Shown: positions 50,801-63,500 of the stretch, in pieces
Numbering within the stretch: the stretch's first letter is position 1
How the letters are laid out: the number at the start of each line of letters is the position of its first letter
From: Delphinus delphis
Lineage: Eukaryota > Chordata > Mammalia > Artiodactyla > Delphinidae
NCBI RefSeq assembly: GCF_949987515.2
Contig: NW_027192651.1
Span: forward strand, 4,340,001-4,404,000
Direction of reading: 5' to 3'
DNA length: 64,000 nucleotides
Notes under the pieces: generated by a model
What the model was told of the DNA's origin: nothing
Database searches by the model: none
The model's input: the letters and a program-made list of their open reading frames with translations, nothing else
Made by a program: the position numbers and the translations under genes

Positions 50801-51170
50801 CGTTTACAGTACAAGTTCAACATCGCAGAAAGTGAAAAATGGATAAAGAAGTTGTGGTATTTACTTACAAAGCAATATCACTCAGCAATGAAATCTGTGT
50901 CATCAGGCCCTTAGCAGCACAATGAGTGGATTCAGGTATGATGATTCTAACTGAAGTAAGTCACACAGAAAAAGAAACATCATAAGATATCAGTAATACA
51001 CGGAATGTAAACTTGGCTACACAGGAACTGAATTACAGAACAGAACAGGGTCTCAAATTTAGAAAACCAACTTATGCTTGCTTAAGGGTAAAGGTGAGTT
51101 GGGGTGCTGCATAAAACCAGAGATTGAAATGAGCACAGATAAAGTTCCTTAAGTCAAATATGGAATAGAA
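44851..51170 (+). repeat. Four-monomer higher-order repeat, copy 2 (6,320 bp)
   Basis: This is a tandem duplicate of the preceding block. I found no difference over all the lines I compared. Identity extends past the unit end to 51,276, where CTCCGAAA becomes CTCCAAAA. The recombination junction therefore lies in the shared interval 44,851-44,956. Either a very recent unequal exchange or an assembly duplication would explain it. Confidence 0.9.
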
Positions 51171-52799
51171 AAGAGCTACTCCTTGCTCAACGAAATGGAC
51201 TCAACACCGCATATTAAACGCCTAAGAATGTACCTGACTAGTAAGTATCTTAAAACCTATGGATTGCTATGTCTCCAAAAGAGAATCAAGCATGTGTACA
51301 GGGGCATAAACGCAGCAGTGATAGGATTGGAGAGGTTCAGTGAGCAAATGAATACCCTTTGAAGTCATATTGCATGGTACCCATTCCACGGGTCTTAACT
51401 CTCCAGGTTTAAGGTATTCTTCCTTCAGCTAAAACATGCATGTGGAACCTAGAGTATGATCAACCATGTGATCGGGAGACGTGTTCAAATATGTCTCAGT
51501 TTTCCTCCCCTGGTACTCGGGTGCAACATTCCAGATGCTTTACTTACACTCTCCCCACTTGGAGAGTCAGTCCCTTTAACCTCCTGTTTGGCCCAGTTTG
51601 CAATTTCTGCGGAAGATGAACAGGAATAGCGAGAACCAATGAGAGGCTAGCTGGAGGTGTCTGGACGGGCAAATTTAACTCTCATTTCCCACCAGGAAGA
51701 GGAATTAACCAAAGGCTCAGCATGCCGGGCCGGAACCAGATTAGGGCCTGAAGCCATCCTGCGGTGTTGCGGCCAGGTCACAAGAAAGCGAGTTGAAGAA
51801 AGGAGCTCAGGGGCACTGTAATTCACAAACCTGCAGAGTTATAAATGACAGCTATCGTCCAAAAATAGACTGAAGTAAGGCTGCCAAGAGGACTTGAAAG
51901 CGGGGCAGAATTGCAGGAAACCGATTTCAGGAGGTAGACTGGAATTGCATTGAAAGCATAGGAAAAGAGGCAGAACGTCCACAATGATGCACTTGGCCAA
52001 AAAGGGCGTATGCGTTTTTTCCTGAATATATTCAGGAAAAAACGCATACGCCCTTTTTGGCCAACCAAGCAAGCTTGCAAAGGAAATCTGCACTACAATG
52101 AAGTCTCACTTCCCCCCGGTCAAAAGGGCCATCTGAAAAAAGTGTAAAATCCAGAAAGGCAGGACAGGCCATGGAGAACTGGGAGCCTTGTTATGCTGAT
52201 GGGCGGGATGTAAATTGCCTACAACCACTCGGGAGAAGTGTATGGTGTTTCCTGAAACATCTAAAAAACAAAGCAACAGAACCTAGGGCACTTCCACTTA
52301 TGGTCCTATAGCTTAGGGAAATTAAAATCAAAAAGACACAGCCACCCCAAAGTTTGGAACGGCTCTGTTTACAAGAACCTCGTTTACAGTACAAGTTCAA
52401 CATCGCAGAAAGTGAAAAATGGATAAAGAAGTTGTGGTATTTACTTACAAAGCAATATCACTCAGCAATGAAATCTGTGTCATCAGGCCCTTAGCAGCAC
52501 AATGAGTGGATTCAGGTATGATGATTCTAACTGAAGTAAGTCACACAGAAAAAGAAACATCATAAGATATCAGTAATACACGGAATGTAAACTTGGCTAC
52601 ACAGGAACTGAATTACAGAACAGAACAGGGTCTCAAATTTAGAAAACCAACTTATGCTTGCTTAAGGGTAAAGGTGAGTTGGGGTGCTGCATAAAACCAG
52701 AGATTGAAATGAGCACAGATAAAGTTCCTTAAGCCAAATATGGAATAGACAAGAGCTACTCCTTGCTCAATGAAATGGACTCAACACCGCATATTAAAC

Positions 52800-55700
52800 G
52801 CCTAAGAATGTACCTGACTAGTAAGTATCTTAAAACCTATGGATTGCTATGTCTCCGAAAGAGAATCAAGCATGTGTACAGGGGCATAAACGCAGCAGTG
52901 ATAGGATTGGAGAGGTTCAGTGAGCAAATGAATACCCTTTGAAGTCATATTGCATGGTACCCATTCCACGGGTCTTAACTCTCCAGGTTTAAGGTATTCT
53001 TCCTTCAGCTAAAACATGCATGTGGAACCCAAGTATAATCAACCATGTGAACGGGAGACGTGTTCAAATATGTCTCAGTTTTCCTCCCCTGGTACTCGGG
53101 TGCAACATTCCAGACGCTTTACTTACACTCTCCCAACTTGGAGAGTCAGTCCCTTTAACCTCCTGTTTGGCCCAGTTTGCAATTTCTGCGGAAGATGAAC
53201 AGGAATAGCGAGAACCAATGAGAGGCTAGCTGGAGGTGTCTGGACGGGCAAATTTAACTCTCATTTCCCACCAGGAAGAGGAATTAACCAAAGGCTCAGC
53301 ATGCCAGGCCGGAACCAGATTAGGGCCTGAAGCCATCCTGCGGTGTTGCGGCCAGGTCACAAGAAAGCGAGTTGAAGAAAGGAGCTCAGGGGCACTGTAA
53401 TTCCCAAACCTGCAGAGTTATAAATGACAGCTATCGTCCAAAAATAGACTGAAGTAAGGCTGCCAAGAGGACTTGAAAGCGGGGCAGAATTGCAGGAAAC
53501 CGATTTCAGGAGGTAGACTGGAATTGCATTGAAAGCATAGGAAAAGAGGCAGAACGTCCACAATGATGCACTTGGCCAAAAAGGGCGTATGCGTTTTTTC
53601 CTGAATATATTCAGGAAAAAACGCATACGCCCTTTTTGGCCAACCAAGCAAGCTTGCAAAGGAAATCTGCACTACAATGAAGTCTCACTTCCCCCCGGTC
53701 AAAAGGGCCATCTGAAAAAAGTGTAAAATCCAGAAAGGCAGGACAGGTCATGGAGAACTGGGAGCCTTGTTATGCTGATGGGCGGGATGTAAATTGCCTA
53801 CAACCATTCGGGAGAAGTGTATGGTGTTTCCTGAAACATCTAAAAAACAAAGCAACAGAACCTAGGGCACTTCCACTTATGGTCCTATAGCTTAGGGAAA
53901 TTAAAATCAAAAAGACACAGCCACCTCAAAGTTTGGAACGGCTCTGTTTACAAGAACCTCGTTTACAGTACAAGTTCAACATCGCAGAAAGTGAAAAATG
54001 GATAAAGAAGTTGTGGTATTTACTTACAAAGCAATATCACTCAGCAATGAAATCTGTGTCATCAGGCCCTTAGCAGCACAATGAGTGGATTCAGGTATGA
54101 TGATTCTAACTGAAGTAAGTCACACAGAAAAAGAAACATCATAAGATATCAGTAATACACGGAATGTAAACTTGGCTACACAGGAACTGAATTACAGAAC
54201 AGAACAGGGTCTCAAATTTAGAAAACCAACTTATGCTTGCTTAAGGGGAAAGGTGAGTTGGGGTGCTGCATAAAACCAGAGATTGAAATGAGCACAGATA
54301 AAGTTCCTTAAGCCAAATATGGAATAGACAAGAGCTACTCCTTGCTCAACGAAATGGACTCAACACCCCATATTAAACGCCTAAGAATGTACCTGACTAG
54401 TAAGTATCTTAAAACCTATGGATTGCTATGTCTCCGAAAGAGAATCAAGCATGTGTACAGGGGCATAAACGCAGCAGTGATAGGATTGGAGAGGTTCGGT
54501 GAGCAAATGAAGACCCTTTGAAGTCATATTGCATGGTACCCATTCCACGGGTTTCAACTACCCAGGTTTAAGGTATTCTTCCTTCAGCTAAAACATGCAT
54601 GTGGAACCTAGAGTATGATCAACCATGTGATCAGGAGACGTGTTCAAATATGTCTCAGTTTTCCTCCCCTGGTACTCGGGTGCAACATTCCAGATGCTTT
54701 ACTAACACTCTCTCCACTTGGAGAGTCATTCCCTTTAACCTCCTGTTTGGCCCAGTTTGCAATTTCTGCGGAAGATGAACAGGAATAGCGAGAACCAATG
54801 AGAGGCTAGCTGGAGGTGTCTGGACGGGCAAATTTAACTCTCATTTCCCACCAGGAAGAGGAATTAACCAAAGGCTCAGCATGCCGGGCCGGAACCAGAT
54901 TAGGGCCTGAAGCCATCCTGCGGTGTTGCGGCCAGGTCACAAGAAAGCGAGTTGAAGAAAGGAGCTCAGGGGCACTGTAATTCACAAAGCTGCAGAGTTA
55001 TAAATGACAGCTATCCTCCAAAAATAGACTGAAGTAAGGCTTCCAAGAGGACTTGAAAGCGGGGCAGAATTGCAGGAAACCGATTTCAGGAGGTAGACTG
55101 GAATTGCATTGAAAGCATAGGAAAAGAGGCAGAACGTCCACAATGATGCACTTGGCCAAGAAGGGCGTATGCGTTTTTTCCTGAATATATTCAGGAAAAA
55201 ACGCATACGCCCTTTTTGGCCAACCAAGCAAGCTTGCAAAGGAAATCTGCACTACAATGAAGTCTCACTTCCCCCGGGTCAAAAGGGCCATCTGAAAAAA
55301 GTGTAAAATCCAGAAAGGCAGGACAGGCCAGGGAGAACTGGGAGCCTTGTTATGCTGATGGGCGGGATGTAAATTGCCAACAACCACTCGGGAGAAGTGT
55401 ATGGTGTTTCCTGAAACATCTAAAAAACAAAGCAACAGAACCTAGGGCACTTCCACTTATGGTCCTATAGCTTACGGAAATTAAAATCAAAAAGACACAG
55501 CCACCCCAAAGTTTGGAACGGCTCTGTTTACAAGAACCTCGTTTACAGTACAAGTTCAACATCGCAGAAATTGAAAAATGGATAAAGAAGTTGTGGTATT
55601 TACTTACAAAGCAATATCACTCAGCAATGAAATCTGTGTCATCAGGCCCTTAGCAGCACAATGAGTGGATTCAGGTACGATGATTCTAACTGAAATAAGT

Positions 55701-58520
55701 CACACAGAAAAAGAAACATCATAAGATATCAGTAATACACGGAATGTAAACTTGGCTACACAGGAACTGAATTACAGAACAGAACAGGGTCTCAAATTTA
55801 GAAAACCAACTTATTCTTGCTTAAGGGTAAAGGTGAGTTGGGGTGCTGCATAAAACCAGACATTGAAATGAGCACAGATAAAGTTCCTTAAGCCAAATAT
55901 GGAATAGACAAGAGCTACTCCTTGCTCAACGAAATGGACTCAACACCCCATATTAAACGCCTAAGAATGTACCTGACTAGTAAGTATCGTACAACCTATG
56001 GATTGCTATGTCTCCGAAAGAGAATCAAGCATGTGTACAGGGGCATAAACGCAGCAGTGATAGGATTGGAGAGGTTCGGTGAGCAAATGAAGACCCTTTG
56101 AAGTCATATTGCATGGTACCCATTCCACGGGTTTCAACTACCCAGGTTTAAGGTATTCTTCCTTCAGCTAAAACATGCATGTGGAACCTAGAGTATGATC
56201 AACCATGTGATCGGGAGACGTGTTCAAATATGTCTCAGTTTTCCTCCCCTGGTACTCGGGTGCAACATTCCAGATGCTTTACTTACACTCTCCCCACTTG
56301 GAGAGTCAGTCCCTTTAACCTCCTGTTTGGCCCAGTTTGCAATTTCTGCGGAAGATGAACAGGAATAGCGAGAACCAATGAGAGGCTAGCTGGAGGTGTC
56401 TGGACGGGCAAATTTAACTCTCATTTCCCACCAGGAAGAGGAATTAACCAAAGGCTCAGCATGCCGGGCCGGAACCAGATTAGGGCCTGAAGCCATCCTG
56501 CGGTGTTGCGGCCAGGTCACAAGAAAGCGAGTTGAAGAAAGGAGCTCAGGGGCACTGTAATTCACAAACCTGCAGAGTTATAAATGACAGCTATCGTCCA
56601 AAAATAGACTGAAGTAAGGCTGCCAAGAGGACTTGAAAGCGGGGCAGAATTGCAGGAAACCGATTTCAGGAGGTAGACTGGAATTGCATTGAAAGCATAG
56701 GAAAAGAGGCAGAACGTCCACAATGATGCACTTGGCCAAAAAGGGCGTATGCGTTTTTTCCTGAATATATTCAGGAAAAAACGCATACGCCCTTTTTGGC
56801 CAACCAAGCAAGCTTGCAAAGGAAATCTGCACTACAATGAAGTCTCACTTCCCCCCGGTCAAAAGGGCCATCTGAAAAAAGTGTAAAATCCAGAAAGGCA
56901 GGACAGGCCATGGAGAACTGGGAGCCTTGTTATGCTGATGGGCGGGATGTAAATTGCCAACAGACACTCGGGAGAAGTGTATGGTGTTTCCTGAAACATC
57001 TAAAAAACAAAGCAACAGAACCTAGGGCACTTCCAGTTATGGTCCTATAGCTTAGGGAAATTAAAATCAAAAAAACACAGCCACCCCAAAGTTTGGAACG
57101 GCTCGGTTTACAAGAACCTCGTTTACAGTACAAGTTCAACATCGCAGAAAGTGAAAAATGGATAAAGAAGTTGTGGTATTTACTTACAAAGCAATATCAC
57201 TCAGCAATGAAATCTGTGTCATCAGGCCCTTAGCAGCACAATGAGTGGATTCAGGTATGATGATTCTAACTGAAGTAAGTCACACAGAAAAAGAAACATC
57301 ATAAGATATCAGTAATACACGGAATGTAAACTTGGCTACACAGGAACTGAATTACAGAACAGAACAGGGTCTCAAATTTAGAAAACCAACTTATGCTTGC
57401 TTAAGGGTAAAGGTGAGTTGGGGTGCTGCATAAAACCAGAGATTGAAATGAGCACAGATAAAGTTCCTTAAGTCAAATATGGAATAGAAAAGAGCTACTC
57501 CTTGCTCAACGAAATGGACTCAACACCGCATATTAAACGCCTAAGAATGTACCTGACTAGTAAGTATCTTAAAACCTATGGATTGCTATGTCTCCGAAAG
57601 AGAATCAAGCATGTGTACAGGGGCATAAACGCAGCAGTGATAGGATTGGAGAGGTTCAGTGAGCAAATGAATACCCTTTGAAGTCATATTGCATGGTACC
57701 CATTCCACGGGTCTTAACTCTCCAGGTTTAAGGTATTCTTCCTTCAGCTAAAACATGCATGTGGAACCCAAGTATAATCAACCATGTGAACGGGAGACGT
57801 GTTCAAATATGTCTCAGTTTTCCTCCCCTGGTACTCGGGTGCAACATTCCAGACGCTTTACTTACACTCTCCCAACTTGGAGAGTCAGTCCCTTTAACCT
57901 CCTGTTTGGCCCAGTTTGCAATTTCTGCGGAAGATGAACAGGAATAGCGAGAACCAATGAGAGGCTAGCTGGAGGTGTCTGGACGGGCAAATTTAACTCT
58001 CATTTCCCACCAGGAAGAGGAATTAACCAAAGGCTCAGCATGCCAGGCCGGAACCAGATTAGGGCCTGAAGCCATCCTGCGGTGTTGCGGCCAGGTCACA
58101 AGAAAGCGAGTTGAAGAAAGGAGCTCAGGGTCACTGTAATTCCCAAACCTGCAGAGTTATAAATGACAGCTATCGTCCAAAAATAGACTGAAGTAAGGCT
58201 GCCAAGAGGACTTGAAAGCGGGGCAGAATTGCAGGAAACCGATTTCAGGAGGTAGACTGGAATTGCATTGAAAGCATAGGAAAAGAGGCAGAACGTCCAC
58301 AATGATGCACTTGGCCAAAAAGGGCGTATGCGTTTTTTCCTGAATATATTCAGGAAAAAACGCATACGCCCTTTTTGGCCAACCAAGCAAGCTTGCAAAG
58401 GAAATCTGCACTACAATGAAGTCTCACTTCCCCCCGGTCAAAAGGGCCATCTGAAAAAAGTGTAAAATCCAGAAAGGCAGGACAGGTCATGGAGAACTGG
58501 GAGCCTTGTTATGCTGATGG
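52800..58520 (+). repeat. Trimeric higher-order relation, offset 4,739 bp
   Basis: The monomer at 52,661 and the one at 57,400 share rare variants at an offset of 4,739 (three units minus one base). These are AACCCAAGTATAATC near 53,026 and 57,765, TCCCAACTTGG near 53,131 and 57,870, GCATGCCAGGCC near 53,299 and 58,038, and AATTCCCAAACC near 53,399 and 58,138. Differences such as GGGGCACTG versus GGGTCACTG show that it is older than the 6,320-bp duplication. Intermediate monomers are mosaics; the second half of 55,820-57,399 resembles 49,501-51,080. Confidence 0.7.
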
Positions 58521-60558
58521 GCGGGATGTAAATTGCCAACAACCACTCGGGAGAAGTGTATGGTGTTTCCTGAAACATCTAAAAAACAAAGCAACAGAAC
58601 CTAGGGCACTTCCACTTATGGTCCTATAGCTTAGGGAAATTAAAATCAAAAAGACACAGCCACCCCAAAGTTTGGAACGGCTCTGTTTACAAGAACCTCG
58701 TTTACAGTACAAGTTCAACATCGCAGAAAGTGAAAAATGGATAAAGAAGTTGTGGTATTTACTTACAAAGCAATATCACTCAGCAATGAAATCTGTGTCA
58801 TCAGGCCCTTAGCAGCACAATGAGTGGATTCAGGTACGATGATTCTAACTGAAATAAATCACACAGAAAAAGAAACATCATAAGATATCAGTAATACACG
58901 GAATGTAAACTTGGCTACACAGGAACTGAATTACAGAACAGAACAGGGTCTCAAATTTAGAAAACCAACTTATTCTTGCTTAAGGGTAAAGGTGAGTTGG
59001 GGTGCTGCATAAAACCAGAGATTGAAATGAGCACAGATAAAGTTCCTTAAGCCAAATATGGAATAGACAAGAGCTACTCCTTGCTCAACGAAATGGACTC
59101 AACACCCCATATTAAACGCCTAAGAATGTACCTGACTAGTAAGTATCTTAAAACCTATGGATTGCTATGTCTCCGAAAGAGAATCAAGCATGTGTACAGG
59201 GGCATAAACGCAGCAGTGATAGGATTGGAGAGGTTCGGTGAGCAAATGAAGACCCTTTGAAGTCATATTGCATGGTACCCATTCCACGGGTTTCAACTAC
59301 CCAGGTTTAAGGTATTCTTCCTTCAGCTAAAACATGCATGTGGAACCTAGAGTATGATCAACCATGTGATCGGGAGACGTGTTCAAATATGTCTCAGTTT
59401 TCCTCCCCTGGTACTCGGGTGCAACATTCCAGATGCTTTACTTACACTCTCCCCACTTGGAGAGTCAGTCCCTTTAACCTCCTGTTTGGCCCAGTTTGCA
59501 ATTTCTGCGGAAGATGAACAGGAATAGCGAGAACCAATGAGAGGCTAGCTGGAGGTGTCTGGACGGGCAAATTTAACTCTCATTTCCCACCAGGAAGAGG
59601 AATTAACCAAAGGCTCAGCATGCCGGGCCGGAACCAGATTAGGGCCTGAAGCCATCCTGCGGTGTTGCGGCCAGGTCACAAGAATGCGAGTTGAAGAAAG
59701 GAGCTCAGGGGCACTGTAATTCACAAACCTGCAGAGTTATAAATGACAGCTATCGTCCAAAAATAGACTGAAGTAAGGCTGCCAAGAGGACTTGAAAGCG
59801 GGGCAGCATTGCAGGAAACCGATTTCAGGAGGTAGACTGGAATTGCATTGCAAGCATAGGAAAAGAGGCAGAACGTCCACAATGATGCACTTGGCCAAAA
59901 AGGGCGTATGCGTTTTTTCCTGAATATATTCAGGAAAAAACGCATACGCCCTTTTTGGCCAACCAAGCAAGCTTGCAAAGGACATCTGCACTACAATGAA
60001 GTCTCACTTCCCCCCGGTCAAAAGGGCCATCTGAAAAAAGTGTAAAATCCAGAAAGGCAGGACAGGCCATGGAGAACTGGGAGCCTTGTTATGCTGATGG
60101 GCGGGATGTAAATTGCCAACAACCACTCGGGAGAAGTGTATGGTGTTTCCTGAAACATCTAAAAAACAAAGCAACAGAACCTAGGGCACTTCCACTTATG
60201 GTCCTATAGCTTAGGGAAATTAAAATCAAAAAGACACAGCCACCCCAAAGTTTGGAACGGCTCTGTTTACAAGAACCTCGTTTACAGTACAAGTTCAACA
60301 TCGCAGAAAGTGAAAAATGGATAAAGAAGTTGTGGTATTTACTTACAAAGCAATATCACTCAGCAATGAAATCTGTGTCATCAGGCCCTTAGCAGCACAA
60401 TGAGTGGATTCAGGTATGATGATTCTAACTGAAATAAGTCACACAGAAAAAGAAACATCATAAGATATCAGTAATACACGGAATGTAAACTTGGCTACAC
60501 AGGAACTGAATTACAGAACAGAACAGGGTCTCAAATTTAGAAAACCAACTTATGCTTG

Positions 60559-63500
60559 CTTAAGGGGAAAGGTGAGTTGGGGTGCTGCATAAAACCAGAG
60601 ATTGAAATGAGCACAGATAAAGTTCCTTAAGCCAAATATGGAATAGACAAGAGCTACACCTTGCTCAACGAAATGGACACAACACCGCATATTAAACGCC
60701 TAAGAATGTACCTGACTAGTAAGTATCTTAAAACCTATGGATTGCTATGTCTCCGAAAGAGAATCAAGCATGTGTACAGGGGCATAAACGCAGCAGTGAT
60801 AGGATTGGAGAGGTTCGGTGAGCAAATGAAGACCCTTTGAAGTCATATTGCATGGTACCCATTCCACGGGTTTCAACTACCCAGGTTTTAGGTATTCTTC
60901 CTTCAGCTAAAACATGCATGTGGAACCCAGAGTATGATCAACCATGTGATCGGGAGACGTGTTCAAATATGTCTCAGTTTTCGTACCCTGGTACTCGGGT
61001 GCAACATTCCAGACGCTTTACTAACAGTCTCCCGACTTGGAGAGTCAGTCCCTTTAACCTCCTGTTTGGCCCAGTTTGCAATTTCTGCGGAAGATGAACA
61101 GGAATAGCGAGAACCAATGAGAGACTAGCTGGAGGTGTCTGGACGGGCAAATTTAACTCTCATTTCCCACCAGGAAGAGGAATTAACCAAAGGCTCAGCG
61201 TGCCGTGCCAGAACCAGATTAGGGCCTGAAGCCATCCTGCGGTGTTGCGGCCAGCTCACAAGAAAGCGAGTTGAAGAAAGGAGCTCAGGGGCACTGTAAT
61301 TCACAAACCTGCAGAGTTATAAATGACAGCTATCGTCCAAAAATAGACTGAAGTAAGGCTGCCAAGAGGACTTGAAAGCGGGGCAGAATTGCAGGAAACC
61401 GATTTCAGGAGGTAGACTGAAATTGCATTGAAAGCATAGGAAAAGAGGCAGAACGTCCACAATGATGCACTTGGCCAAAAAGGGCGTATGCGTTTTTTCC
61501 TGAATATATTCAGGAAAAAACGCATACGCCCTTTTTGGCCAACCAAGCAAACTTGCAAAGGAAATCTGCTTTACAATGAAGTCTCACTTCTCCCCGGTCA
61601 AAACGGCCATCTGAAAAAAGTGTAAAATCCAGAAAGACAGGACAGGCCATGGAGAACTGGGAGCCTTGTTATGCTGATGGGCGGGATGTAAATTGCCAAC
61701 AGACACTCAGGAGAAGTGTATGGTGTTTCCTGAAACATCTAAAAAACAAAGCAACAGAGCCTAGGGCACTTCCACTTATGGTCCTATACCTTAGGGAAAT
61801 TAAAATCAAAAAGACACAGCCACCCCAAAGTTTGGGACGCCTCCGTTTACAAGAACTTCGTTTACCGTACAAGTTCTATATCACAGAAAGTGAAAAATGG
61901 ATAAAGAACTTGTGGTACTTACGTACAATGCAGTATCACTCAGCAATGAAATCTATGTCATCAGGCCCGTAGCAGCATAATGAGTGGATTCAGGTACGAT
62001 GATTCTAACTGAAATAAGTCACACAGAAAAAGAAACATCATAAGATATCACTAATACACGGAATGTAAACTTGGCTACACAGGAACTGCATTCCAAAACA
62101 GAACAGGGTCTCAAATTTAGAAAACCAACTTATGCTTGCTTAAGGGGAAAGGTGAGTTGGGGTGCTGCATAAAACCAGAGATTGAAATGAGCACAGATAA
62201 AGTACCTTAAGCCAAATATGGAATAGACAAGAGCTACTCCTTTCTCAACGAAATGGACTCAACACCCCATATTAAACGCCTAAGAATGTACCTGACTAGT
62301 AAGTATCTTAAAACCTATGGATTGCTATGTCTCTGAAAGAGAATCAAGCATGTGTACAGGGGCATAAACGCAGCAGTGATAGGATTGGAGAGGTTCGGTG
62401 AGCAAATGAAGACCCTTTGAAGTCATATTGCATGGTACCCATTACACGGGTCTCAACTACCCAGGTTTTAGGTATTCTTCCTTCAGCTAAAACATGCATG
62501 TGGAACCTAGAGTATGATCAACCATGTGATCGGGAGACGTGTTCAAATATGTCTCAGTTTTCGTACCCTGGTACTCGGGTGCAACATTCCAGACGCTTTA
62601 CTAACACTCTCCCAACTTGGAGAGTCAGTCCCTTTAACCTCCTGTTTGGCCCAGTTTGCAATTTCTGCGGAAGATGAACAGGAATAGCGAGAACCAATGA
62701 GAGGCTAGCTGGAGGTGTCTGGACGGGCAAATTTAACTCTCATTTCCCACCAGGAAGAGGAATTAACCAAAGGCTCAGCGTGCCGTGCTGGAACAAGATT
62801 AGGGCCTGAAGCCATCCTGCGGTGTTGCGGCCAGCTCAAAAGAAAGCGAGTTGAAGAAAGGAGCTCAGGGGCACTGTAATTCACAAACCTGCAGAGTTAT
62901 AAATGACAGCTATCGTCCAAAAATAGACTGAAGTAAGGCTGCCAAGAGGACTTGAAAGCGGGGCAGAATTGCAGGAAACCGATTTCAGGAGGTAGACTGG
63001 AATTGCATTGAAAGCATAGGAAAAGAGGCAGAACGTCCACAATGATGCACTTGGCCAAAAAGGGCGTATGCGTTTTATCCTGAATATATTCAGGAAAAAA
63101 CGCATACGCCCTTTTTGGCCAACCCAGCAAGCTTGCAATGGAAATCTGCACTACAATGAAGTCTCACTTCCCCCCGGTCAAAAGGGCCATCTGAAAAATG
63201 TGTAAAATCCAGAAAGACAGGACAGGCCATGGAGAACTGGGAGCCTTGTTATGCTGATGGGCGGGATGTAAATTGCCAACAGACACTCAGGAGAAGTGTA
63301 TGGTGTTTCCTGAAACATCTAAAAAACAAAGCAACAGAGCCTAGGGCACTTCCACTTATGGTCCTATAGTTTAGGGAAACTAAAATCAAAAAGACACAGC
63401 CACCCCAAAGTTTGGGACCCCTCTGTTTACAAGAACCTCGTTTACAGTACAAGTTCAACATCGCAGAAAGTGAAAAATGGATAAAGAAGTTGTGGTATTT

